Positions 1 to 6,550 are shown, numbered from the stretch's first letter. The stretch is DNA of 18,007 nt from Candidatus Aenigmatarchaeota archaeon (GCA_021163805.1 JAGGTL010000039.1:1-18007), one strand, 5' to 3'. Numbers and translations are program-made. The notes: a model not told the origin generated them from the letters alone.

Positions 1-1
1 A

Positions 2-979
2 CTGGAAAAAAAATTGGAAAGAATAATATACGGCAATGACGAAAAATTCAAAAATATTGAAAAACAGCTGGTTGAACTTGGGAAAGTTCAGATAAATTTG
101 AATGGAGCAGATGGACAACCAATATCAAAAAATTTGATTGACGAGATTGAAAAATATAACGAAAGATTAAACAATTTATTGAAAAATAAAAGCGAAGAAT
201 TTGAAGAAATTGAAAATAATATCAGAGAAAGAATAGAAAGAGTAGAATATCTTGGTTCAAAATTGGAAGAAATAGAAAAATTAATAAAAGAATTTGATAT
301 AAAATCTGAAAAATGGAAGATTTTTAGTGAAGAATTGGAAAGAGATAAAAATTTATATCTGGAATTAAGAAAGGTTGTTCTCGCTTCAATAGATAAATTG
401 AAAAATTTTGAAAAAGTATTTAATGACAATCTTGAGGAATTTAGAGAAATAAACAATAGAGTTGAAGAATACGAAAAAGCATTTAAAATTTTGTCTTTAG
501 AAACAAAAAAAGAAATTCAAAAACTGGATTCCGAGAGAAAGCGGACAGAAGAAAATATAGAAGAATTTAAAAATAAACTAAAAGAACAATTAGTGAAAAA
601 ATTCGCAGAGATGGATAATAAATTTGAAAATGAGATAAAAATTAATTTAAATAAACACACCAGACTATTAAACAATTTTGGCGAGAAATTTTTGAGCATT
701 GAAGAACAAATTAAAAATGTGAAAAAGGACGTTGTAGAAAAAACAATAGATGAAGAAATGAATGGATTATTTTTAATTTTAAATGATAAATTAAAAGATT
801 TGATTACCAAACGAGACTTTGATATCTTAAAGGCAAAATTGGAAAGAGAGGTTGAACAAATTAGAAAACCAGAAATAAAGCCCATAGAAGAGAGAATATA
901 TTTAATGGAGAAAGATGTAATCGAATTAAAAAGATTATTAAGAGGAATTTCGCAGAGATTGCCAGTAGTTGTAGAATAA
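2..979 (+). CDS. Coiled-coil protein, 5'-truncated by window edge
   Basis: The reading frame is open to the left edge of the window (Leu-Glu-Lys-Lys precedes the first possible start, a TTG at 14), so this is most likely the 3' part of a longer gene. The visible ~325 residues are almost entirely Glu/Lys/Leu/Ile heptad-like sequence with no cysteine and no membrane segment, which indicates a long alpha-helical coiled coil. The C-terminus is a short non-coiled tail with the residues RGISQRLPVVVE. No enzymatic motif is visible. Long coiled coils of this kind occur in archaeal SMC-like, flagellar-accessory (FlaC/D-like) and structural proteins, and I cannot choose among them. The gene ends 3 nt before the 3' end of the convergent tRNA-Ser gene. 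Confidence 0.75.
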   Translation: MEKKLERIIYGNDEKFKNIEKQLVELGKVQINLNGADGQPISKNLIDEIEKYNERLNNLLKNKSEEFEEIENNIRERIERVEYLGSKLEEIEKLIKEFDIKSEKWKIFSEELERDKNLYLELRKVVLASIDKLKNFEKVFNDNLEEFREINNRVEEYEKAFKILSLETKKEIQKLDSERKRTEENIEEFKNKLKEQLVKKFAEMDNKFENEIKINLNKHTRLLNNFGEKFLSIEEQIKNVKKDVVEKTIDEEMNGLFLILNDKLKDLITKRDFDILKAKLEREVEQIRKPEIKPIEERIYLMEKDVIELKRLLRGISQRLPVVVE

Positions 980-982
980 ACA

Positions 983-1106
983 CGCTGGGGCTGGGATTCG
1001 AACCCAGGCATCCTTAACGGAAACTAGCTTAGCAGGCTAGCGCCTTATTTTGGAGATTTTTGATAAATATAATCAACAAAAACCTTAACCACTCGGCCAC
1101 CCCAGC
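983..1106 (-). tRNA. tRNA-Ser(GCT), class II, with a D-arm intron
   Basis: On the minus strand the acceptor stem GCTGGGG pairs with CCCCAGC, with discriminator G at 983. The anticodon stem CTAGC/GCTAG closes the loop CTGCTAA, giving anticodon GCT (plus-strand positions 1031-1033). A long variable arm with a TCC/GGA core and the T-arm CTGGG-TTCGAAT-CCCAG identify a class II serine tRNA. CCA is not encoded. The D-arm reads GCC-GAGTGGTTAA-GGC only if about 40 nt are removed (1043-1082 on the plus strand). The D-arm insertion is a separate feature. An AT-rich promoter-like region lies just upstream, at 1107-1135 on the plus strand. Confidence 0.92.
1043..1082 (-). other. Probable non-canonical tRNA intron in D-arm of tRNA-Ser
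   Basis: This 40-nt AT-rich insertion separates the two halves of the D-stem. A 5-nt identity at both junctions means the exact splice points can shift by 0 to 5 nt. The ends pair as GGTTTTTG with CAAAAATC (8 bp including one G-U). Outside this, exon TGGT can face intron TCCA with one U-U mismatch, which leaves a TAA bulge at the 5' site. That resembles a relaxed bulge-helix-bulge. Removing 40 nt restores a normal D-arm. The position (about nucleotides 20-25) is not the common 37/38 site. Confidence 0.78.
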
Positions 1107-1211
1107 ATAAAAATATGTATTGAAATTAATAGAAAGCATATTCAATCGAAAAAATATTTCTTTAAAATAGAAAATGATGGCAAAAATATTATAACGAAAA
1201 TATATAATAAT

Positions 1212-1754
1212 ATGGGAAAAATAAAAGGTGTCTCTGCATGGATATTCATTATTGCGAGCATCGTATTTGGAATTATAATATTCACGGCAAGTGCTTCCCT
1301 GATTGCAAAGCAGATAGAGAATGCAAATAGACAGACAATTGCAGATAATATTGCTGATTTATACAATACTCTAAAAATGGTGTGTATAAATGAAGGTGTT
1401 GGATCGCAGAGTTATTATGAAATAGACCTGCCAGAAAATGTCAGAGCAGTTTATGTCTCAAAGTCCGAATATGCCGAACCGCCCGATAAAGTTTCTGTTT
1501 TAATTTCCAATAAAGAATCTTCTGTTGGGAATTATTTTTGCTATCAATTATGGGACGAGAATCTTCCAAAGTGCAGGAAACTTTTATGCAATTTAAATTT
1601 TACATATATTGGATCTCCGTCTCTAAAAAATGATTTACCAACCTTGATATCAAGAATTGTTGGCGGAAATCCAGTTTACAAATATAGGTTGCGAATCCGA
1701 AAATTGAAAGATTGGTTTTTAATTGTAGAGGCGAAGCAGATTATAAAAGAGTGA
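1212..1754 (+). CDS. Pilin-like membrane-anchored secreted protein
   Basis: 180 residues. The N-terminus is MGKIKG followed by VSAW and a hydrophobic stretch to about residue 31. This matches a class III (type IV pilin-like) signal: a short basic leader, Gly before the cut, a polar residue, then a hydrophobic helix. The remainder is a soluble domain with four cysteines (in MVCIN, YFCYQ, PKCRK and LLCNL) that could form two disulfides outside the cell. The ATG directly follows an AT-only tract (TATATAATAAT), consistent with a leaderless transcript. It is divergent from tRNA-Ser and convergent with the kinase-like gene. The subunit type is inferred from the N-terminus only; a simple N-terminally anchored protein is the alternative. 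Confidence 0.65.
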   Translation: MGKIKGVSAWIFIIASIVFGIIIFTASASLIAKQIENANRQTIADNIADLYNTLKMVCINEGVGSQSYYEIDLPENVRAVYVSKSEYAEPPDKVSVLISNKESSVGNYFCYQLWDENLPKCRKLLCNLNFTYIGSPSLKNDLPTLISRIVGGNPVYKYRLRIRKLKDWFLIVEAKQIIKE

Positions 1755-1767
1755 TTCGTAATCAAAA

Positions 1768-1800
1768 AGATTTTAAAACAGATATAAAAGATAAAAATCT
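1768..1800. terminator. Possible bidirectional terminator hairpin between convergent genes
   Basis: The 7-bp inverted repeat AGATTTT (1768-1774) and AAAATCT (1794-1800) has a 19-nt AT-rich loop. It sits exactly between the ends of two convergent genes (1754 and 1799). T-runs occur on both strands. The stem is AT-rich and could arise by chance. Confidence 0.3.
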
Positions 1801-2338
1801 AGAATTTACTTAGAATCTTATCAACCTTCTGATACAATTCTTCAATAGTTCCATCGTTCTCAATAATTGTATCTGCCAGTTCGAGACATTTATCCAACTG
1901 CTGTTTTTTTTCATCCTCTGAATTTTCCATTTCTTCCAGTTCTTTGAATTTTTCAAAACTGATATCTTCTCCGATTCTTCCTCTTTTTAGAATCCTCCTA
2001 TATCTTAATTCCGTATCTGACTTAATTCCAATTAAAAAAAAATTTTTATTCTTTTTAAATTCCATAATTTCGCCCGGGTTTCTTATGCTATCAATGCAAT
2101 AATTTCGGCCTTTTTTAATTTTTTCAATAGCTTTAACTGCAAGAATTCCGCTTCCAAATTTTTTTCTTATTTCATTTCCAATTTTTATTAGATTGTCTCT
2201 TTTTTCATCCATATTTCTCTTTCTTGCCTCTTCTCTTAAAATATCTGAAAGAGATATTAATTCAAATCCTTTTGATTTTAAATAGTTTGCAACTTCTGTT
2301 TTTCCCGTACCATTTTTTCCAGTTAAACCAATTATCAT
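1799..2338 (-). CDS. P-loop (deoxy)nucleotide/dephospho-CoA kinase-like protein
   Basis: 179 residues from the ATG at 2338. The P-loop GLTGKNGTGKT is at residues 4-14, DSIRNPGE at 83-90 looks like an NMP-kinase substrate/Walker B region, and a basic LID-like stretch RRILKRGRIGED follows at 114-125. This pattern fits small nucleoside-monophosphate or dephospho-CoA kinase-like P-loop proteins. I chose 2338 because the family begins directly with the beta strand before the P-loop and this ATG starts 1 nt after the stop of the upstream deaminase. An ATG at 2362 would add 8 residues and overlap that gene. The 1-nt spacing points to co-translation and a shared role in deoxynucleotide metabolism. 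The substrate is not determinable from sequence. Confidence 0.8.
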   Translation of the reverse strand: MIIGLTGKNGTGKTEVANYLKSKGFELISLSDILREEARKRNMDEKRDNLIKIGNEIRKKFGSGILAVKAIEKIKKGRNYCIDSIRNPGEIMEFKKNKNFFLIGIKSDTELRYRRILKRGRIGEDISFEKFKELEEMENSEDEKKQQLDKCLELADTIIENDGTIEELYQKVDKILSKF

Positions 2339-2339
2339 T

Positions 2340-2876
2340 TTATTGTTTAAGATATTTCTCATTAATATTTAGATCTGTGCCATATTGATGTTTATCATCT
2401 ATTATATCTTTTTCCTGCCACTCTCTTACCCAATCTTCCACCTTAAATATCTTAATATTTTCATCTCTCATTGAGCATATGACTCTTTTTAGACCGCAAT
2501 TAATAATCATTTTTTTGCATATAAAACATGGAAGGCTATTGATATTGTTTCCGTTCCTGTCACGAAAATAAATATACATGTCTCCTCCCAAAATACTTAC
2601 TCCCGCTCTGGCAGCATTTATGATCGCATTTTGCTCTGCATGAACAGATCTGCACATTTCATATCTCGTGCCGTGAGAAATGTTTAATTTATCCCTGAGA
2701 CATTCATTTCTATCCAAACAACTTTTGGTTTTTCTTGGGGCCCCATTATAACCTGTTGCAACAATCTGGTCATCTTTGACAATTATGGCTCCTCCTTTAG
2801 CACGCAAACACGTTGATCTTTCAGAAATCTGCCTTGCAATTCCCAAATAATATTCTTCTTTTGAAGGTCTCCCCAT
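2340..2876 (-). CDS. dCMP deaminase-family protein
   Basis: 178 residues with the zinc-dependent cytidine/deoxycytidylate deaminase signature: His79-Ala-Glu81 (in SVHAEQNAI) and Pro116-Cys117-x2-Cys120 (in LPCFICKKM). His and the two cysteines bind catalytic zinc and Glu is the proton shuttle. GYNGAPR at 42-48 is typical of dCMP deaminases, which convert dCMP to dUMP for thymidylate synthesis. Further cysteines at 23, 53, 59 and 75 could form a structural zinc site. It is the first gene of a two-gene operon with the kinase-like protein. A TATTTAAA box (2897-2904 on the plus strand) lies about 24 nt before the ATG, which suggests leaderless transcription. A role in phage defence, as for dCTP deaminases of the AvcD type, cannot be excluded. 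Confidence 0.92.
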   Translation of the reverse strand: MGRPSKEEYYLGIARQISERSTCLRAKGGAIIVKDDQIVATGYNGAPRKTKSCLDRNECLRDKLNISHGTRYEMCRSVHAEQNAIINAARAGVSILGGDMYIYFRDRNGNNINSLPCFICKKMIINCGLKRVICSMRDENIKIFKVEDWVREWQEKDIIDDKHQYGTDLNINEKYLKQ

Positions 2877-2896
2877 AAATGAAAAATAAAAATAGG

Positions 2897-2904
2897 TATT
2901 TAAA
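2897..2904 (-). promoter_or_regulatory. TATA box for the deaminase-kinase operon
   Basis: TTTAAATA on the minus strand is centred about 24 nt upstream of the ATG at 2876. This is the spacing expected for an archaeal box A with transcription starting at or near the start codon. Confidence 0.55.
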
Positions 2905-3035
2905 GAAAATCAAAATAAGAGCTGGTTTATCGGAAAATTCCCGGATTTACAAAACCTGTTCAATTATATAAATTTCAGGCACAGATTTTCTCCGAAGCAG
3001 AACCAAATGGAAAAATATTTGAAAAGAAAATTAAG

Positions 3036-3043
3036 TATTTAAA
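3036..3043 (+). promoter_or_regulatory. TATA box for the coiled-coil gene at 3064
   Basis: TATTTAAA is centred about 25 nt before the ATG at 3064, and no ribosome-binding site is visible. This implies a leaderless mRNA. It is the mirror image of the box on the opposite side of the same intergenic region. Confidence 0.55.
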
Positions 3044-3063
3044 TTTTTCTAGGTATAAATTTT

Positions 3064-3693
3064 ATGTTTGAGGAAGATATTAATGGAAATCCTAGCAGTG
3101 AAAGGGTAGATCCTGTAGAGTTATTGAAAACACATGATATATATTGTGGAGTATACGGAGTACCCTTAGATGGTATATGTGAGGATATCTCAAGATATAC
3201 ACAGGGGATGCTTGAAAAGATGAGGATTGAAGATATTTCTTTGGGATATGTTGAAAAAAAGGTGAAATTTGCTGCAGAATACTTAAAAAAGTTAAAAGGG
3301 AAGGGGATTGAAGATAGTTTGAACGATGTTGAAGAAGAGGTGACATTTGCTGCAGAATACTTAAAAAAGTTAAAAGAAAAGTTAAAAGGGAAGGGGATTG
3401 AAGATATTTCTTTTACCGATGTTGAAAAAAAATATGAAGAATTAAGTAAGGATTATGAAAGCTATTTAAACAACATAAATTTATTTTTTAGTGGAGGAGA
3501 GAAGAGATATGAAGATAGTTTAAAAATCAAAAGAGAAATTTACAATTCGAATAGATCTTTCACAGAGGAAATCAAAGAATTAAATGAGCATTGGAGTATA
3601 TTAAAGGAATTGCTATTAACGACATTAATGTTAGAAAAATCATTAAATGACGCTAAGACGCTAATTGAAAAAGAGCTTGGGATATTTAGGTAA
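3064..3693 (+). CDS. Unrecognised coiled-coil protein with internal repeats
   Basis: 209 residues, no membrane segment and no recognised catalytic motif. The N-terminal ~60 residues include cysteines at HDIYCGVY and DGICEDI. The rest is helical and charged. Residues ~54-130 contain about two and a half copies of a module with the consensus IEDISxxxVEKK followed by FAAEYLKKLK. The repeats are also visible in DNA, so the duplication looks recent. The neighbouring downstream gene encodes another small coiled-coil protein. I do not recognise the family. A structural or scaffold role is the most that can be said. Confidence 0.7.
   Translation: MFEEDINGNPSSERVDPVELLKTHDIYCGVYGVPLDGICEDISRYTQGMLEKMRIEDISLGYVEKKVKFAAEYLKKLKGKGIEDSLNDVEEEVTFAAEYLKKLKEKLKGKGIEDISFTDVEKKYEELSKDYESYLNNINLFFSGGEKRYEDSLKIKREIYNSNRSFTEEIKELNEHWSILKELLLTTLMLEKSLNDAKTLIEKELGIFR
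3226..3420 (+). repeat. Imperfect tandem repeat inside coiled-coil gene
   Basis: The string ATTGAAGATA recurs at 3226, 3307 and 3397. A 31-nt identical block beginning TTTGCTGCAGAATAC occurs at 3268-3298 and 3346-3376. The second unit is longer by a 12-nt insertion, itself a local duplication of GTTAAAAG-like sequence. All length differences are multiples of three, so the frame is kept. Confidence 0.85.
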
Positions 3694-3722
3694 AATAAAA
3701 AAGAAATAAATATTTGGAAAAA

Positions 3723-3732
3723 TTTACTATAA
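3723..3732 (+). promoter_or_regulatory. TATA-like box for the gene at 3754
   Basis: TTTACTATAA is centred about 26 nt before the ATG at 3754, consistent with a leaderless start. Confidence 0.4.
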
Positions 3733-3753
3733 GTTCTTTTATTCAAAATAATT

Positions 3754-4080
3754 ATGGATATTGAACATAAGATTAGGAATATAGAAGAGAAAGTAGAGAT
3801 TTTATCTAATCTTAAAGAGCAGTTAGAAGGTCTTTGTAAGCAATATGAAAACATAATCGCACTTAAAACAAATCTTAAGCAGGATCTTTCTGAAGGATGG
3901 AAAGTATATGGTGAAAATTATCTTAAATTACAAAAAGAAATTAAAGATTTAGAAAATGAACCAGGAGTGGATAAACAGACTTTAGAAGAAATTCAGGAAA
4001 AAATGAAGGATTTAAAGTTTGAACCTAGGCCTAAAGGTTATCTTTATTCTGAAGAAGGTTTTGAAATTGCTTATGCATAA
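3754..4080 (+). CDS. Unrecognised small coiled-coil protein
   Basis: 108 residues. Residues 1-85 are charged and heptad-like (two helices broken near GWKVYGENY and again at NEPGVD), followed by a short Pro/Gly-containing tail, FEPRPKGYLYSEEGFEIAYA. The length and helix-break-helix shape resemble a prefoldin-like or small hairpin coiled coil, but no diagnostic motif is present. It lies between another coiled-coil gene and dph2, 20 nt upstream of the latter. No membrane segment or signal peptide. Function unknown. Confidence 0.65.
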   Translation: MDIEHKIRNIEEKVEILSNLKEQLEGLCKQYENIIALKTNLKQDLSEGWKVYGENYLKLQKEIKDLENEPGVDKQTLEEIQEKMKDLKFEPRPKGYLYSEEGFEIAYA

Positions 4081-4100
4081 GCTAAAAAATAATCAAGTTT

Positions 4101-4973
4101 ATGTTAGAACTTGATTTAAATGAGGCAATTAAAAAAATAAAAAGAGAAAATTATAAAAAAGTTCTTGTTCAAGTCCCAGAAGGTTTAAAAACAAAAGTTG
4201 TAAAAATTGCTGAAGAAATAGAAAGGGAAACCAAAGCCCGGGTTTTTATTTCTGCGGAATTCTGCTATGGAAGTTGCGATTTGCCTTTGGAGGAAGCAAA
4301 AGTTTTAAAAGTTGATGCAATTGTTCATATTGGACACTCCGATTTTGGTGTTAAAACAAAAATCCCCGTTTTTTATGTTCCTGTTTATTTTGATTTAAAA
4401 ATTCCAGAAAAACTAAAAAAGGAGATTTCAAAAATAAAAGAAAAAAAACTTTCAATTTATTCTTCAGAACCTTTCAGAAAAGTTCTCGATGATTTAAAGG
4501 AATTTTTGTTGAAAGCTGGAAAAGAAGTTATAGAAAAGAAAATTATTTTGGGTTGTTCGGATATTGAGCAAAAAGGAGAAGCAAACGTCTTTGTTGGTTC
4601 TGGAAAATTTCATCCTCTTGCCTTGCATGGAAAAACTTATTTCTTGAATTTGGAGAAAAATAAATTAGAGGATATGACAGAGGAAATTGAAAGAGAGGAA
4701 ATGAAAAAACAGGCAAGAATTTCAAAATTCAGAGAAGCAAAGAAAATCGGAATCTTAATTTCAACAAAACCCGGGCAGTTTTATAAAGATTACGAAAAAA
4801 TCAAAGAAAAACTTGAAAAAGAGGGAAAAGAAGCAAAGATTGTAATTATGGATGAAATAAAAAATGAAAAATTAATTGGCTTGGATTTTGATGCCTATCT
4901 AAACACGGCCTGTCCAAGAATTTTGGATAATCATTTTGATAAATTGATAATTAATCTAAAAGAGTTATTTTAA
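4101..4973 (+). CDS. dph2: Diphthamide biosynthesis enzyme Dph2
   Basis: 290 residues, somewhat shorter than typical archaeal Dph2 (~340). The radical-SAM-like enzyme transfers 3-amino-3-carboxypropyl from SAM to the target histidine of elongation factor 2, the first step of diphthamide synthesis. The three cluster-binding cysteines, one per domain, are all present: Cys59 in AEFCYGSCDLP, Cys152 in ILGCSDIE and Cys271 in NTACPRILDNH. The N-terminal VLVQVPEGLK strand and the GSGKFHPLAL segment are also characteristic. An extra Cys55 lies near the first cluster ligand. The gene starts 20 nt after the preceding coiled-coil gene and ends 7 nt before the next, so it may be co-transcribed with both. 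Confidence 0.93.
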   Translation: MLELDLNEAIKKIKRENYKKVLVQVPEGLKTKVVKIAEEIERETKARVFISAEFCYGSCDLPLEEAKVLKVDAIVHIGHSDFGVKTKIPVFYVPVYFDLKIPEKLKKEISKIKEKKLSIYSSEPFRKVLDDLKEFLLKAGKEVIEKKIILGCSDIEQKGEANVFVGSGKFHPLALHGKTYFLNLEKNKLEDMTEEIEREEMKKQARISKFREAKKIGILISTKPGQFYKDYEKIKEKLEKEGKEAKIVIMDEIKNEKLIGLDFDAYLNTACPRILDNHFDKLIINLKELF

Positions 4974-4980
4974 TTATTTT

Positions 4981-5529
4981 ATGGTGACAATAGAAGAAGA
5001 GGCAATAAAATTGTTTGAACAAGGAAAAAAACCGAAGGAAGTTTATGAGATTCTTTCTGGGAAGGGAATTGAAACATCCTTATCCACAATTAAAGAGTAT
5101 TATAAAGTTTGTACGCAAGGTTTTAAAAGCCGGTATGAATATCTAAAAGATTTGGCAAGGAAGAAGGGATTTGAAAGTTGGTATGAATACCAAAAAGAGT
5201 TAGTAAAGAAGAGGGGGTTTAAAGATTACTCTAAATATTGTGAATATTTAAAAGATCCATACTTCAAAGAGATTTATTATTCAAATGGGTCAGATGGAAT
5301 AAATGAAGATAATCCTTATATTTTGATGTCAAGAATTTTGGAGATGAAAGATAAATTGAAAGAAAGAATAACAGAAACAGAAGAATATGAAAAATTAGAA
5401 GAAATACTTAAAAATATAGAACCAACGAAAAGAGTAAACTATATTGGAAAATTAAGAAGAGGTGTAGAAATTCTTATAGAATTAAGAAAAATAGATTATG
5501 ATAACGTCACCATTCTATATTCTGTTTGA
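4981..5529 (+). CDS. Putative HTH protein with three 16-residue GF/Y-EY repeats
   Basis: 182 residues. Residues ~3-41 (EEEAIKLFEQGKKPKEVYEIL then a STIKEYY helix) look like a helix-turn-helix. Residues ~47-92 contain three consecutive 16-residue units with the consensus GFxSxYEYxKxLxKK: GFKSRYEYLKDLARKK, GFESWYEYQKELVKKR and the diverged GFKDYSKYCEYLK. The C-terminal third is charged and helical. There is no catalytic motif. A DNA-binding regulator is plausible but inferred only from the HTH-like start. It follows dph2 by 7 nt, and its end overlaps the next gene by 32 nt. Confidence 0.72.
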   Translation: MVTIEEEAIKLFEQGKKPKEVYEILSGKGIETSLSTIKEYYKVCTQGFKSRYEYLKDLARKKGFESWYEYQKELVKKRGFKDYSKYCEYLKDPYFKEIYYSNGSDGINEDNPYILMSRILEMKDKLKERITETEEYEKLEEILKNIEPTKRVNYIGKLRRGVEILIELRKIDYDNVTILYSV

Positions 5530-5779
5530 AATATTTTTTGTGATTCTTTACAATACAATTAATACTATTATTATTGTTTTTAAGTTGTTTATAGAGTTGG
5601 TTTATTCTCTCAGTTATGGGATTTCTGTTGCCGGACCTCTTGGAATTATTCTTGCTTTTGTTGTTTTATTTCCCTTAACATATTTTCTGGCAAAATTTTT
5701 CTTTGGTAGTGTGAAAATTGCTTTGATATCTCTCTTCATTTTGTTTCTGTTATTTATTTTTATTTTTGTGATTATCTAA
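5498..5779 (+). CDS. Small integral membrane protein
   Basis: 93 residues, nearly all hydrophobic. There are probably three membrane spans (about residues 5-35, 45-68 and 71-93) separated by a short SYGISVAGPLG loop and a single Lys-containing turn. No family is recognised. The ATG at 5498 lies inside the preceding gene (32-nt overlap, different frame). An in-frame GTG at 5540 would avoid the overlap and remove 14 residues. The overlap suggests translational coupling with the HTH-repeat protein. Confidence 0.55.
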   Translation: MITSPFYILFEIFFVILYNTINTIIIVFKLFIELVYSLSYGISVAGPLGIILAFVVLFPLTYFLAKFFFGSVKIALISLFILFLLFIFIFVII

Positions 5780-5859
5780 ATTCATAAGTCCCATATATAT
5801 TAAACGAGACGCCGATTGATGAAAATGCAACATTTAAACATAATGATTTGATAAAAATT

Positions 5860-5901
5860 ATGGGTTATTTAATTTTTATTATGTGCTATTTAATTTTTAT
5901 T
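5860..5901 (+). repeat. rps19: 21-nt tandem duplication carrying the rps19 TATA element
   Basis: Two adjacent 21-nt units (5860-5880 and 5881-5901) are identical at 19 of 21 positions. Each contains TATTTAATTTTTAT. The downstream copy places CTATTTAA (about 5886-5893) some 23 nt before the rps19 ATG at 5912, and the upstream copy is exactly 21 nt further away. This is a duplicated promoter core. Confidence 0.6.
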
Positions 5902-5911
5902 TTTTATAATT

Positions 5912-6298
5912 ATGCCAAATTTTGTTTATAGGGGGAAAAAAGTGGCGGAATTAAGAAGAGATGAATTTATAGAATTATTGCCTTCCCGAGAAAGAAGAAA
6001 ATTTAAAAGAGGTCTTACAGAACAGGAAAACAAATTGCTTTTAAAACTGAACAAATTTAAGGATCAAAAAGGAAAAAAATTTATTAGAACACATTGCAGA
6101 GATATGGTCATCTTACCCGAGATGATAGGGCATAAAATTGGAGTTCACAATGGAAAGGAATTTATTCCCCTTGATATAAGGGAAGAAATGGTTGGCCATC
6201 GTCTGGGCGAATTTGCCTTAACAAGGAAAAAAGTTCAACATGGCGCTGCAGGAATTGGAGCATCAAGAGGAACAAAGTTCTCCGCAAGCAAGAAATAA
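5912..6298 (+). CDS. rps19: Small ribosomal subunit protein uS19
   Basis: 128 residues matching archaeal uS19. The signature region is RDMVILPEMIGHKIGVHNGKEF, then LDIREEMVGHRLGEFALTRK and the C-terminal VQHGAAGIGASRGT. It binds 16S rRNA in the small-subunit head together with uS13. The start is fixed by the ATG directly after the AT-rich promoter repeat. In most archaea rps19 follows rpl2 in the S10-type cluster. Here it is a monocistronic gene about 6.6 kb away from rpl2 and is flanked by unrelated genes, so the ribosomal operon is broken up. Confidence 0.96.
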   Translation: MPNFVYRGKKVAELRRDEFIELLPSRERRKFKRGLTEQENKLLLKLNKFKDQKGKKFIRTHCRDMVILPEMIGHKIGVHNGKEFIPLDIREEMVGHRLGEFALTRKKVQHGAAGIGASRGTKFSASKK

Positions 6299-6434
6299 GT
6301 TTATTTCTATTTCGAATGTTTGTATAATTTAATTTTTCAAATGATTTGTGGGATAAAAATAAATCCGTCATTTATAACGAGGTAAATTTCTTTTGAATAG
6401 TTCCGCTTCTTCACGGATAATATGAGAAAAGCAG

Positions 6435-6442
6435 ATATATAA
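6435..6442 (+). promoter_or_regulatory. rpoA1: TATA box upstream of rpoA1, distal promoter
   Basis: ATATATAA lies in the 252-nt rps19-rpoA1 intergenic region. The predicted transcription start (about 25 nt downstream) falls on a perfect palindrome at 6450-6467. A second AT-rich element near 6522-6530 could serve a start at the rpoA1 ATG (6551). The rest of this intergenic stretch shows T-runs after rps19 and nothing else recognisable. Confidence 0.4.
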
Positions 6443-6449
6443 ATTCTTC

Positions 6450-6467
6450 GGATATTTTCAAATATCC
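6450..6467. promoter_or_regulatory. rpoA1: Perfect 8-bp palindrome upstream of rpoA1
   Basis: GGATATTT and AAATATCC are separated by TC. The flanks can extend the stem with TTC/GAA and a single bulged T. It could be a dimeric-regulator operator or an RNA hairpin at the 5' end of a long rpoA1 leader. Confidence 0.45.
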
Positions 6468-6550
6468 TGAAAAATGAAAAATATTATTCTTTGGCGAATC
6501 TGGGTATTTTAAAAATTTTTTAATTTAAAGTTTAAAATATAATATAAATA

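Noticed and set aside
517..1011. Minus-strand frame overlapping the coiled-coil gene and tRNA-Ser
   Set aside because: It is a low-complexity Phe/Ser-rich complement of a Lys/Glu-rich coding strand and runs through a tRNA gene.
983..1106. tRNA-Ser as a pseudogene disrupted by a random insertion
   Set aside because: Both sides retain complete conserved arms, the insert ends are self-complementary, and the other tRNA gene in the window also carries introns.
3226..3420. CRISPR-like array
   Set aside because: The repeats are in frame within a gene, differ in length and have no unique spacers.
5817..5851. Possible C/D box small RNA, or 10-codon leaderless ORF, after a TATA box (ATATATAT near 5792-5801)
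   Set aside because: A TGATGA box-C-like sequence is present at 5817-5822, but no CTGA box D or D' lies at a suitable distance, and the 10-codon frame has no support beyond its position.
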